Shown: piece by piece, positions 53,784 through 62,622 of the stretch | Layout of the letters: every line of letters starts with the position of its first letter | Numbering within the stretch: position 1 is the first letter of the stretch | Assembly: GCF_009796825.1 (NCBI RefSeq) | Contig: NZ_CP047030.1 | Span: 967,501-1,031,500 of the forward strand | Origin: Algibacter sp. L3A6 | GTDB taxonomy: Bacteria > Bacteroidota > Bacteroidia > Flavobacteriales > Flavobacteriaceae | Length of the DNA stretch: 64,000 nt | Reading direction: 5' to 3' | Program-made: the position numbers and the translations under genes | Notes under the pieces: generated by a model | Told to the model about the DNA's origin: nothing | The model's database searches: none | The model's input: only the letters and a program-made list of their open reading frames with translations

Positions 53784-54401
53784 TTATTCTCTTTTGGAAA
53801 TTTCATCACGAATATGTGCTGCCTTTTCATAATCTTCATTCGAAACAGCTTCTTCTAGTAAGTTGTGAAGTTCTTCGATAGATTTTGCTTTGTAGTTTTC
53901 TCCTGGTTCTTGAGGCTCAAGCTCATTTGCAACCAACTCATCCATCAAAATATTATCTTCCGTATCATCATCCTCTTTTTTAGGATTCACTTTTAAGTAA
54001 ATACCCGCTTTATCAAGAATGTTTTTAAACGTAAAAATTGGAGCTTGAAAGCGAAGTGCTAAAGCTATAGCATCACTAGTTCTGGCATCGATTATTTCTT
54101 CAATTTTATCGCGTTCGCAAATTAAACTTGAATAAAAAACGCCATCTACAAGCTTATGGATAATAACTTGTTTTACAACAATATCGAAGCGGTCTGCAAA
54201 ATTTTTAAATAAATCATGTGTTAAGGGTCTTGGAGGACTAATTTCTTTCTCTAAAGCAATAGCAATAGATTGCGCCTCGAAAGCCCCAATAACTATAGGG
54301 AGTTTGCGGTCGCCATCTACTTCATTTAAAATTAATGCATACGCACCATTTTGGGTTTGACTATAGGAAATCCCCTTTATGTTTAATCTTACTAAACTCA
54401 T
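53784..54401 (-). CDS. Bifunctional nuclease family protein (DUF151) with UVR motif
   Basis: A 205-residue protein. The N-terminal BFN/DUF151 domain (about 1-135) contains LPIVIGAFEAQSIAIALE and ARTSDAIALALR. A C-terminal UVR motif (about 170-205: IEELHNLLEEAVSNEDYEKAA) resembles the UvrB-UvrC interaction helix pair. The nuclease function is known only for plant relatives; the bacterial role is uncertain. Co-directional with nupC, 16 nt away. Confidence 0.88.
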   Translation of the reverse strand: MSLVRLNIKGISYSQTQNGAYALILNEVDGDRKLPIVIGAFEAQSIAIALEKEISPPRPLTHDLFKNFADRFDIVVKQVIIHKLVDGVFYSSLICERDKIEEIIDARTSDAIALALRFQAPIFTFKNILDKAGIYLKVNPKKEDDDTEDNILMDELVANELEPQEPGENYKAKSIEELHNLLEEAVSNEDYEKAAHIRDEISKRE

Positions 54402-54511
54402 AATTAATAAAAACGCAAAGAACTGTTTAAATTAGGACTTTACCAACTGCATGATGGATAAATTCTAATTTAATCAGTTCTGAATATTATTACAATTTAA
54501 AAAAAAATATG

Positions 54512-55471
54512 TTATTGCTGCGCTTTGAAAGCTTTTAATTTCTCGATGAGTTCTGGAATAACCTGAAAAGCATCTCCAACTACTCCGTAATCGGCTGCTT
54601 TAAAAAACGGCGCTTCTGGATCTGTATTAACGACAACTTTCACTTTAGAAGCATTAATACCTGCTAAATGCTGAATAGCACCAGAGATTCCGATAGCGAT
54701 ATACAAATTAGACGCTACAGGTTTTCCTGTTTGCCCAACGTGTTCACTATGTGGTCTCCATCCTAAATCTGACACTGGTTTAGAGCAAGCTGTTGCTGCA
54801 CCTAAAACTTCGGCCAATTCTTCAATCATTCCCCAGTTTTCAGGACCTTTTAATCCACGACCACCAGAGACTACAATTTCTGCATCTGCAATAGTTACTT
54901 TATCTGTGGCTTTATCTACAGACTCAACGTTTACAGCAAATTCTGGAATGGCAGGCGAAAAATCTTCCGCGGAAGCGCTACCACTATTTTCTACTAAACC
55001 AAATGCATTATTAGAAACGCCAATGATTTTAACTTCGGTATTTATTTGCGTGTTTTCGAAAGCTTTATTTGTAAAAGCGGGACGTTTAACAGTAAAAGGA
55101 CTTGTGCTAGATGGTGCTGCTACAACATTAGAAGCGTAACCTGCATTTAATCCTACCGCTAAAAGTGGTGCTAAATATTTACTATCGGCACTAGAGCTGA
55201 TAATAATAACTTTAGCACTTTCGTTTTCGGCCGCTTGCTTAATAACATGTGCATAAGCATTAGCGTTAAAACTATTTAATTTATCATTATTAACATGTAA
55301 CACTTTATCTACTCCGTAATTCCCTAAAACAGATGTATCTGCGGCATTTACGCTAATAGCTGTAACAGTTGTGCCTAATTGGTCTGCTACGGCTTTTGCA
55401 TAAGAAGCAACTTCTAACGCTGCTTTTTTAAAGTGACCTTGTTCTGATTCTGTATATACTAAAACTGACAT
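54512..55471 (-). CDS. etfA: Electron transfer flavoprotein subunit alpha
   Basis: A 319-residue FAD-binding subunit. The C-terminal domain has VSGGRGLKGPENWGMIEEL, VGQTGKPVASNLYIAIGISGAIQHLAG and a NTDPEAPFFKAADYGVVGD segment, all diagnostic for EtfA. With EtfB it takes electrons from acyl-CoA dehydrogenases and passes them to the quinone pool. It follows etfB after 104 nt. Confidence 0.97.
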   Translation of the reverse strand: MSVLVYTESEQGHFKKAALEVASYAKAVADQLGTTVTAISVNAADTSVLGNYGVDKVLHVNNDKLNSFNANAYAHVIKQAAENESAKVIIISSSADSKYLAPLLAVGLNAGYASNVVAAPSSTSPFTVKRPAFTNKAFENTQINTEVKIIGVSNNAFGLVENSGSASAEDFSPAIPEFAVNVESVDKATDKVTIADAEIVVSGGRGLKGPENWGMIEELAEVLGAATACSKPVSDLGWRPHSEHVGQTGKPVASNLYIAIGISGAIQHLAGINASKVKVVVNTDPEAPFFKAADYGVVGDAFQVIPELIEKLKAFKAQQ

Positions 55472-55575
55472 AATATATTCTTTATTTTTTTAATTTCCAC
55501 GAAAGTGAAAATATCATTAATGATTTTGTAAACTTGAAAAGACTCTGAAATTAAACTCAGACTTAATCCTTTTCT

Positions 55576-56322
55576 TTAAATAACCTTAGCTTCGTTATGA
55601 AGTAAGCTTACCAACTCGTCTAAATTATCTGGAGAAACCAAAGTAACTGCACCTTTTGGAGCTGGTTTTTCAAAAGAAACAGATTGTGTTTCAGGAGAAG
55701 CTTCTACAGGTTCTGATACTGTTAATGGTTTTTTACGAGCCATCATAATACCACGCATATTTGGAATACGTAAATCACTTTCTTCTACCAATCCTTTTTG
55801 TCCACCAACTACTAATGGTAAACTTGTAGAAACGGTTTCTTTACCACCATCGATTTCTCTAACCGCTTTAGCACTTGTACCGTCTATTTCTAAACCAATA
55901 CAGCTATTTACAAAATTTGCATTAGTTAAAGCCGCAAGCATACCAGGCACCATTCCGCCATTGTAATCAATAGATTCACGACCAGCAATAACTAAATCGT
56001 AACCACCATTACTAACAACATGGGCTAATTGCTTAGCTACAGAAAAAGCATCGGTAGCTACTGTATTTATGCGTATTGCAGCGTCTGCACCAATAGCCAA
56101 AGCTTTACGTAATGTAGGCTCGGTTTCTGGACCACCAACATTTACAACATCTACACTGGCACCTTGTTTTTCCTTAAACCACATGGCACGTGTTAAACCA
56201 AATTCATCATAAGGATTTATCACAAATTGTACGCCATTGGCATCAAACTTAGTATTGTCTTCTGTAAAATTAATCTTAGAAGTGGTATCGGGAACGTGGC
56301 TAATGCACACTAATATTTTCAT
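55576..56322 (-). CDS. etfB: Electron transfer flavoprotein subunit beta
   Basis: A 248-residue AMP-binding partner of EtfA. The CISHVPDTTSKI N-terminus, NPYDEFGLTRA, AGRESIDYNGGMVPGMLA and LPLVVGGQKGLVEESDLRIPNMRGIMMARKKP-type C-terminal half are typical. It leads the etfBA pair. Promoter elements were not clear upstream. Confidence 0.97.
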   Translation of the reverse strand: MKILVCISHVPDTTSKINFTEDNTKFDANGVQFVINPYDEFGLTRAMWFKEKQGASVDVVNVGGPETEPTLRKALAIGADAAIRINTVATDAFSVAKQLAHVVSNGGYDLVIAGRESIDYNGGMVPGMLAALTNANFVNSCIGLEIDGTSAKAVREIDGGKETVSTSLPLVVGGQKGLVEESDLRIPNMRGIMMARKKPLTVSEPVEASPETQSVSFEKPAPKGAVTLVSPDNLDELVSLLHNEAKVI

Positions 56323-56525
56323 AATAATCGCTATTTAGTAAGAATATGTTTGTTTGAGTTTACGAAGTTAATTATTTTATTTCGAAAAATACTATGCATG
56401 CATAATAAATTTTTGTTTTTATTTTAATTTCCTTCTTTAATTAACAATTTAATATTGCAAATATTTTATTCAAGACAGTATATAACTGATAGCACCATAC
56501 TCTTCTGTTTATCATGATTCTATCG

Positions 56526-59198
56526 TTAAAACTTTGCTTTAACGCCAAACAATACATACCCGCTTAAAATAGAAGTTACTCTTTGATCTAAAACATTAGC
56601 GCTGCCTATATTCTCAATAATGTTCTGATTTGTTAAATTAAAAATATTATCTCCAATAAGGCTGAACTCCCAAATCGAGCCTTTCTTTTTGTATTTAAGT
56701 TTTGGACTTAACGAAAACAAATCCCTTTCAACATTAGATGTTCTATATATATTATACATTGAATTTAAATTCCAAGACCATTCTTTTAAAAAGTTTCCAT
56801 TTAAATTTAAATAAGGTTTAGCAATTAATAAATTCGATTTATTCTCGTTATTATAAAAGATACTTTTCGAGTATTTATAGCCTATATCGAAGTATACTGG
56901 AGAATTTTTAAAAGTTGAATTAATTTTTAAAAGGCTAGATATGTTTTCATTTTTAAATATGCTTTTCACACTATTTTGAAAATAATCTTTTTCTGAAAAG
57001 TCATAAGACAGGCTACCGGAAAAAGAAAGAGGTAAACCCTTAAACTCTTTATCAAAAAACACAAAAGTATTAAACGTTTTATCTTTATCGATTACAACGT
57101 TTTTCGAAATTGAGACATTAGAAGCGTTTAAGAAATTATTATTAACGGACTTGTTCTTTATATTAAGCGAGGAATTAAATATAAACGATGATTTCCTTTT
57201 AGCATTAAATACGAATTGGCTTAAATTAAATTGATGGTAAGGAAATATATCGTTAAATAATACATTTTCATTTATAGTTAAATTACGATAATTTTTAATA
57301 ATATTCTCATCAATTAAATTATCGATAGTTGTAGTTGCATTAGAATAATTATAAGACAGTTTAGCTATTTTATTACTAGAAAACACTGCTTTAATAGAAG
57401 ATTTAACATCTAAATAATTAACAGCATCAGGCTCGCTATTAAACTTATTATAAACATCATTAAAACCAACACCTAAAGAGTAACTTAAAACCTGGTTTAT
57501 TCTAAAAGTGAATTCTGTTCCGATAGTATTTGAAAATCTACTTAGCGTTAAATCATTATTAAAAGCTAATTGATTTCTTACTTCTGAAAACAACTGGCTA
57601 TTGCTATAAATACTTTCTAAAAAAAACTTAACACTTGTTTTTTCTCTTCTTATTGTGTAGTCTAGATTAAACCCAACTTCTTTTGAATCTTTATAAAAAT
57701 TTTGATCAATAGAAAACATATTATTTTCAAAATCTAAATCTAAAAACGCGTCATCTGAATTGATTCTAATATCATTTTCGCTTTTATTATAATTGAAAAA
57801 CAAATTTGAAGTCAATGTGCTAATATTCAAATTCTTTTTAAAAGATAAGTTTGAGTTGAATACTGTTTTTTTGGGATGATAGTTTTCTTCAATAAATTGC
57901 ACACCATCATCGAAATTATTTTCAATACGATTGTTTTGATTTGTATTATCTATACTTAAATTATTATTAAAGCTTAAAACTGTTTGATTATTAAATCTAT
58001 AAATTGACTTTAATTTTAGAGCTGCAAAATAATTTGCTTCTGTAGTCAAATTTTGTTCATTAATTTTAATAGCCTCTAAAGAAGGGTTTAAAATGGTGTT
58101 TCTAAAAAAAGATTCTTCTTGATTTGTGTTATTAAAAATGCTATAAAAATCAATTTTAGCTTTTTTATTTACGTTAAAAATAGAGCTAACACTTAAAAAC
58201 TTGTTTGATCTAGATTTCACCTTATCTCCTGCAATTACAAACCTTGGCACATCTTCTAAATTTGTAAATGTTACTTCACTATCTCCACTACTTGATTTAG
58301 TTTCAGAGCCCTCTATTAGACTAAAATAGTCTTCAACACCAATAGGAGATTCCCCTGTATTATTAATATTGGTTAGCGCTGTGAATTTAATTTTTTTATG
58401 AAAATTAAAAACAGGAAGATTAAGTTTGTATTTATCTTTTACACCTACGTAAGCTTCTACATTACCGGTGAATTTATTTTTAAAATCTTCTTTAATATTA
58501 ACATTTAAAGCGGTTACACCTGTATTATCGTTTTTTGTGACAGATTCAAAATCTTTATAATTTCTTATTAACTCAACATTTTTCACCATCTCTGATGATA
58601 GGTTTTCTGTTGCCAATTGATGCTGACTCTTAAATAAATCTTCCCCATCCACAAGCAGTTTATCAATTGTTTTGCCATTTGCGGTAATTTTTCCATTATC
58701 GTTTATACCTAAACCTGGCAGTTTTGTAATAATATCTTTTAAATTCTCTTCAGTACCATTTAAAAATTTATCAATTTTATAAAGTGTTTTATCTCCTTTT
58801 TGGAAAACGCCATTATTGTCAGCTTTTAATATCACTTCATCCAACTCTGTATTACTCTCTGTTAGCACTATTAATCCCAAATCTAAATCGGAACTTTTTA
58901 AGCTAATATTTTGCTCATTCGCCTTATAGCCCAAATTGCTTATTTTTAGGATATAATTTCCTGAATCTATTTTTACATTAAAAAAACCATCTTTGTTCGA
59001 TGCTCCAAAAGCAATGGTGTTACCGTCAAAATTTTTGATAATAACATTTGCGCCTTCAATTGCTAAAGAATCCTCGTTTATAATGGTTCCGTTAACAACA
59101 TAATCTTGCCCAAATAATGAAAAAGGTACAAATAAAAAAAAGCAGATATACTGCTTAATTTTATTTACATATTTGTTACAACTAAATTTGCCTTTCAT
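56526..59198 (-). CDS. TonB-dependent receptor-like outer membrane protein (second GLPGLI locus)
   Basis: An 890-residue exported protein with an N-terminal signal, a carboxypeptidase-regulatory-like beta domain (about 35-115: YVVNGTIINEDSLAIEGANV), a plug-like region (about 120-235, with DIITKLPGLGINDNGKI and LLVDGEDLF) and a beta-barrel. The plug pattern matches that of the receptor at 34.5 kb, though the barrel sequences differ. Its ATG directly abuts the stop of the GLPGLI gene before it, a tight translational coupling. Substrate unknown. AT-rich compared with most of the window. Confidence 0.87.
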   Translation of the reverse strand: MKGKFSCNKYVNKIKQYICFFLFVPFSLFGQDYVVNGTIINEDSLAIEGANVIIKNFDGNTIAFGASNKDGFFNVKIDSGNYILKISNLGYKANEQNISLKSSDLDLGLIVLTESNTELDEVILKADNNGVFQKGDKTLYKIDKFLNGTEENLKDIITKLPGLGINDNGKITANGKTIDKLLVDGEDLFKSQHQLATENLSSEMVKNVELIRNYKDFESVTKNDNTGVTALNVNIKEDFKNKFTGNVEAYVGVKDKYKLNLPVFNFHKKIKFTALTNINNTGESPIGVEDYFSLIEGSETKSSSGDSEVTFTNLEDVPRFVIAGDKVKSRSNKFLSVSSIFNVNKKAKIDFYSIFNNTNQEESFFRNTILNPSLEAIKINEQNLTTEANYFAALKLKSIYRFNNQTVLSFNNNLSIDNTNQNNRIENNFDDGVQFIEENYHPKKTVFNSNLSFKKNLNISTLTSNLFFNYNKSENDIRINSDDAFLDLDFENNMFSIDQNFYKDSKEVGFNLDYTIRREKTSVKFFLESIYSNSQLFSEVRNQLAFNNDLTLSRFSNTIGTEFTFRINQVLSYSLGVGFNDVYNKFNSEPDAVNYLDVKSSIKAVFSSNKIAKLSYNYSNATTTIDNLIDENIIKNYRNLTINENVLFNDIFPYHQFNLSQFVFNAKRKSSFIFNSSLNIKNKSVNNNFLNASNVSISKNVVIDKDKTFNTFVFFDKEFKGLPLSFSGSLSYDFSEKDYFQNSVKSIFKNENISSLLKINSTFKNSPVYFDIGYKYSKSIFYNNENKSNLLIAKPYLNLNGNFLKEWSWNLNSMYNIYRTSNVERDLFSLSPKLKYKKKGSIWEFSLIGDNIFNLTNQNIIENIGSANVLDQRVTSILSGYVLFGVKAKF

Positions 59199-59903
59199 TT
59201 ATCTATTCTTAATATATTCCTGAACGGTAAGCATTTTAGTTTTATTTGTAGGCTCGGCTATTTCCATATTTTCGCCTTTAAAATATTTTAATTTTTCAAA
59301 TTTTATAAAGGTGTTTTTTTCGACCTCTATTTGCAAAATCATACCCGGTAAGCCGCTATAGTCCATTGGCCCATCGCTAATAGGAAGATCTTCACAATAC
59401 CAAGCCGTAATATTAATAACTCTTGGGCCAACTGTCTTTATTGTTGTTGCTTTTTTACAATTATACCCAGCAATAGTTTGGTTTAGGTTTTCTAAACTCC
59501 AGTTATAAACAGGTATAGTATCTTTTATACTAACATTTTTATTTATTTGATTTTTATTTGAAACTTCTAATCTATAAAGATTAGTATTAAAGTTTTTATA
59601 ATAATTCTCCTCGTGAGATTTTATATATGTATATACCGTTTCGAGCCCTTTATCCTTTAATTTTTCATCTCCAACAAAAGTAGTATCAATAGTAGTACCT
59701 TCATTAGAAATTAATTTGAGTAACGAAACACCATTACTGTAAGTATAACCATAATATGTTGGCTTTTTTGCCTTATCACTTAGTTCTGTATCGTCCCCAA
59801 CCCCCTTAACCGAAGTATTTGTAACAATACCTTTTAAAGTTTGTGCAAAAGTCAAAAAATTTAATAATACTAATAATAGCAATAAACATCTCTTTTTATT
59901 CAT
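59199..59903 (-). CDS. GLPGLI family protein, paralog 1
   Basis: A 234-residue exported protein with a signal peptide ending at TFAQ (residue 21) and the signature DYSGLPGMILQIEVE near residue 195, preceded by AWYCEDLPISDGP. The ATG at 59903 is preferred to an upstream in-frame start at 59960 because it begins the signal peptide. Its central 150 residues are essentially identical to paralog 2, while its signal peptide and first 40 residues differ. Directly followed by the receptor gene. Confidence 0.93.
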   Translation of the reverse strand: MNKKRCLLLLLVLLNFLTFAQTLKGIVTNTSVKGVGDDTELSDKAKKPTYYGYTYSNGVSLLKLISNEGTTIDTTFVGDEKLKDKGLETVYTYIKSHEENYYKNFNTNLYRLEVSNKNQINKNVSIKDTIPVYNWSLENLNQTIAGYNCKKATTIKTVGPRVINITAWYCEDLPISDGPMDYSGLPGMILQIEVEKNTFIKFEKLKYFKGENMEIAEPTNKTKMLTVQEYIKNR

Positions 59904-60006
59904 ATAGATTTTATAGTAATAGAATATATTGGTTATACCACATTCCAAGTCAAACAACAAACTGTCTTAACCCAATTTATTTCATACAAACTCATTTAAC
60001 CACCAT

Positions 60007-60717
60007 TCAGCGCGTCTTAATATATTCCTGAATAGTAAGCATTTTAGTTTTATTTGTAGGCTCGACTATTTCGATATTTTCGCTTTTAAAATATTTTAAT
60101 TTTTCAAATTTTATAATGGTGTTTTTTTCGACCTCTATTTGTAAAATCATACCCGGTAAGCCGCTGTAGTCCATTGGCCCATCGCTAATAGGAAGATCTT
60201 CACAATACCAAGCCGTAATATTAATAACTCTTGGGCCAACTGTCTTTATTGTTGTTGCTTTTTTACAATTATACCCAGCAATAGTTTGGTTTAGGTTTTC
60301 TAAACTCCAGTTATAAACAGGTATAGTATCTTTTATACTAACATTTTTATTTATTTGATTTTTATTTCTTTTTGAAACTTCTAATCTATAAAGATTAGTA
60401 TTAAAGTTTTTATAATAATTCTCCTCGTGAGATTTTATATATGTATATACCGTTTCGAGCCCTTTATCCTTTAATTTTTCATCTCCAACAAAAGTAGTAT
60501 CAATAGTAGTACCTTCATTAGAAATTAATTTGAGTAGCGAAACACCATTACTGTAAGTATAACCATAATATTTTGGCTTTTTTACCTTATCACTTATTTC
60601 GGTATTACCAGCAGCACTTCTAATATTCGTTTTTGAAACAACACCTTTTAAGGATTGTGAAAAAACAGAAAAATTTGATAATATCAGTAATACTAGTAAA
60701 CAACTATTTCTATTCAT
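60007..60717 (-). CDS. GLPGLI family protein, paralog 2
   Basis: A 236-residue exported protein, tandem copy of the next gene. It has a signal peptide ending at VFSQ (residue 21) and the same DYSGLPGMILQIEVE signature. Relative to paralog 1 it has a two-codon insertion (KRNKNQ instead of KNQ), one or two base changes over more than 350 bp in the middle, and clear divergence at both ends. It lies 56 nt after the small-peptide gene. Confidence 0.93.
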   Translation of the reverse strand: MNRNSCLLVLLILSNFSVFSQSLKGVVSKTNIRSAAGNTEISDKVKKPKYYGYTYSNGVSLLKLISNEGTTIDTTFVGDEKLKDKGLETVYTYIKSHEENYYKNFNTNLYRLEVSKRNKNQINKNVSIKDTIPVYNWSLENLNQTIAGYNCKKATTIKTVGPRVINITAWYCEDLPISDGPMDYSGLPGMILQIEVEKNTIIKFEKLKYFKSENIEIVEPTNKTKMLTIQEYIKTR

Positions 60718-60773
60718 ATAAATTTTATAATTAATAACAACAAGCCTATAAAAAGCTTGCTGTTATTGTTATT

Positions 60774-60986
60774 TTACATATTGAACCAAATACATTTCGT
60801 AGTTTTAGTCACTACTACTTCCCCTGTCATTATATCTTCTTCTTCTGTAACATTACTTGTATAACAAATCCAAACATCATCGTCACTTGTTACTCTATTA
60901 GTTTTCTTATCGACTTCACTGCTATTAGCAAAAGCTAAAGATGAGATAAATAAAACCGCAAATACATTTAAAATAGTTTTTTTCAT
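60774..60986 (-). CDS. Small secreted two-cysteine peptide of unknown function
   Basis: A 70-residue protein. A clear signal peptide (MKKTILNVFAVLFISSLAFA) gives a mature peptide of about 50 residues that is acidic, contains two Cys (residues 41 and 65), three aromatic-rich spots (VWICY and CIWFNM) and no known domain. It is the first gene of the run leading to two GLPGLI genes and a TonB-dependent receptor, so it could be the secreted substrate or partner of that locus (inference). Confidence 0.72.
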   Translation of the reverse strand: MKKTILNVFAVLFISSLAFANSSEVDKKTNRVTSDDDVWICYTSNVTEEEDIMTGEVVVTKTTKCIWFNM

Positions 60987-61493
60987 AATTACTTGATTTA
61001 AAGACTAATTTTGAACGAAGTAAAAAAAAAAAAAAAACGAACATACAAGTTTTTACCTACATTAATTGAATGTATTTTATTTCTTTTTAAGATTTCAACA
61101 TATAAATTTCAGTCTTATAGCCCTTCCTGTTAGGCTCTCTACATAATTTCATCTTTTATTTTTTCGTTACAAAAAATATTATGGATAGAAGTACTTACTT
61201 AACAAAGTAAGAATAATAACAAAAACTCATTAGACTCTGTAAGCTTATTAAAACAATAAACTAAGTATTTAACTATAAGAAAATATTAAATTTTACGTTT
61301 TTCTGAATTTCTCATCTAAAAACAAAAATTGCGCTACTAATATTTGTTTGAAAATAGTTTTTTTTACTAATAATTTAATAAAAAAACACAGCACTTACTC
61401 CCGACTTGAAAATTTCCATAAATCAAAGTGAAAAAAACAATATTTTTCTCGTAGAAAATTTTTAATTTAGCAACTTGATTTAAAATAGATAGA
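60987..61493. other. AT-rich intergenic region between the peptide gene and pdhB
   Basis: About 500 bp with no convincing ORF. It contains a run of 16 A (61022-61037), 36 bp before the peptide gene start, and a small inverted repeat CTTACTT/AAGTAAG at about 61195. No promoter matching the TAnnTTTG consensus was found for either flanking gene. Confidence 0.5.
61022..61037. repeat. A16 homopolymer upstream of the peptide/GLPGLI operon
   Basis: Sixteen consecutive A on the plus strand, T16 at about -36 to -51 relative to the minus-strand ATG at 60986. It is the longest homopolymer noticed in the window and lies where core promoter elements would be expected. Confidence 0.9.
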
Positions 61494-62471
61494 ATGAAGA
61501 CAATTCAATTTAGAGAAGCCATTTGTGAAGCCATGAGTGAAGAAATGCGTCGTGACGAAAGCATTTACTTAATGGGCGAGGAAGTAGCTGAATATAATGG
61601 TGCTTACAAAGCATCGAAAGGAATGCTAGATGAGTTTGGAGCAAAACGTGTTATTGATACACCAATTGCAGAGCTTGGTTTTGCAGGTATAGCAATTGGT
61701 TCTACCATGACAGGTAACCGCCCGATTGTAGAATACATGACATTTAACTTCTCTTTAGTAGGAATTGATCAAATTATAAACAACGCAGCAAAAATTAGAC
61801 AAATGTCTGGTGGGCAATTTAACTGCCCTATTGTTTTTCGTGGACCAACAGGTTCTGCAGGACAATTAGGAGCAACACACTCACAAGCTTTTGAGAACTG
61901 GTTTGCTAACACACCTGGTTTAAAAGTTGTTGTGCCATCTAATCCTTATGACGCAAAAGGACTTTTAAAAGCATCTATTCGCGACGACGATCCGGTTATT
62001 TTTATGGAAAGTGAGCAAATGTATGGTGATAAAGGTGAAGTGCCAGAAGGTGAATACATTATTCCATTAGGTGTTGCCGACATTAAGCGTGAAGGTACCG
62101 ATGTTACTATTGTTTCTTTTGGTAAAATTATAAAAGAAGCTTACAAAGCTGCAGACGAATTAGAGAAAGAAGGTATTTCTTGTGAAATTATCGATTTACG
62201 TACCGTTCGTCCAATGGATAGAAAAGCAATTGTAGAATCTGTTAAGAAAACAAACAGATTAGTTATTTTAGAAGAAGCATGGCCTTTTGGAAATGTTGCT
62301 ACTGAAATTACTTATTTAGTACAAAGTGAAGCTTTCGATTATTTAGACGCTCCAATTATCAAAATAAACACCGCAGATACACCTGCACCTTATTCTCCTG
62401 TTCTTTTAGAAGAATGGTTACCGAATAAAGACGAGGTTATAAAGGCTGTGAAAAAAGTTTTATACAAATAA
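61494..62471 (+). CDS. pdhB: Pyruvate dehydrogenase E1 component, beta subunit
   Basis: A 325-residue thiamine diphosphate enzyme subunit. REAICEAMSEEMRRDESIYLMGEEV at the start and GSAGQLGATHSQAFE in the middle are typical, as is the C-terminal ADTPAPYSPVLLEEWLPN. It forms the alpha2-beta2 E1 of the pyruvate (or a branched-chain) dehydrogenase complex; the pyruvate assignment rests on overall similarity. The alpha subunit gene is not adjacent, so this is a detached beta gene. Followed by a terminator. Confidence 0.93.
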   Translation: MKTIQFREAICEAMSEEMRRDESIYLMGEEVAEYNGAYKASKGMLDEFGAKRVIDTPIAELGFAGIAIGSTMTGNRPIVEYMTFNFSLVGIDQIINNAAKIRQMSGGQFNCPIVFRGPTGSAGQLGATHSQAFENWFANTPGLKVVVPSNPYDAKGLLKASIRDDDPVIFMESEQMYGDKGEVPEGEYIIPLGVADIKREGTDVTIVSFGKIIKEAYKAADELEKEGISCEIIDLRTVRPMDRKAIVESVKKTNRLVILEEAWPFGNVATEITYLVQSEAFDYLDAPIIKINTADTPAPYSPVLLEEWLPNKDEVIKAVKKVLYK

Positions 62472-62492
62472 AACAACATATTTTACGTTATT

Positions 62493-62528
62493 AAAACTTC
62501 ATTAGCACAACTGTTAGTGAAGTTTTTT
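62493..62528 (+). terminator. Terminator of pdhB
   Basis: Stem AAAACTTCA / TGAAGTTTT with a 16-nt loop, followed by a T run, 22 nt after the stop codon. Confidence 0.75.
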
Positions 62529-62622
62529 CGTATAATAAAATAACCTATTTGTTTTTTTGAAAGGAACGTTGTTACAGACAGACTATTAGCTTCTTTTAAA
62601 TGAAACATACTAAATGCCCCTG

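Noticed and set aside
61090..61150. 20-codon minus-strand ORF in the gap before pdhB, considered as a second small peptide gene.
   Set aside because: No signal peptide, no promoter, and chance length.
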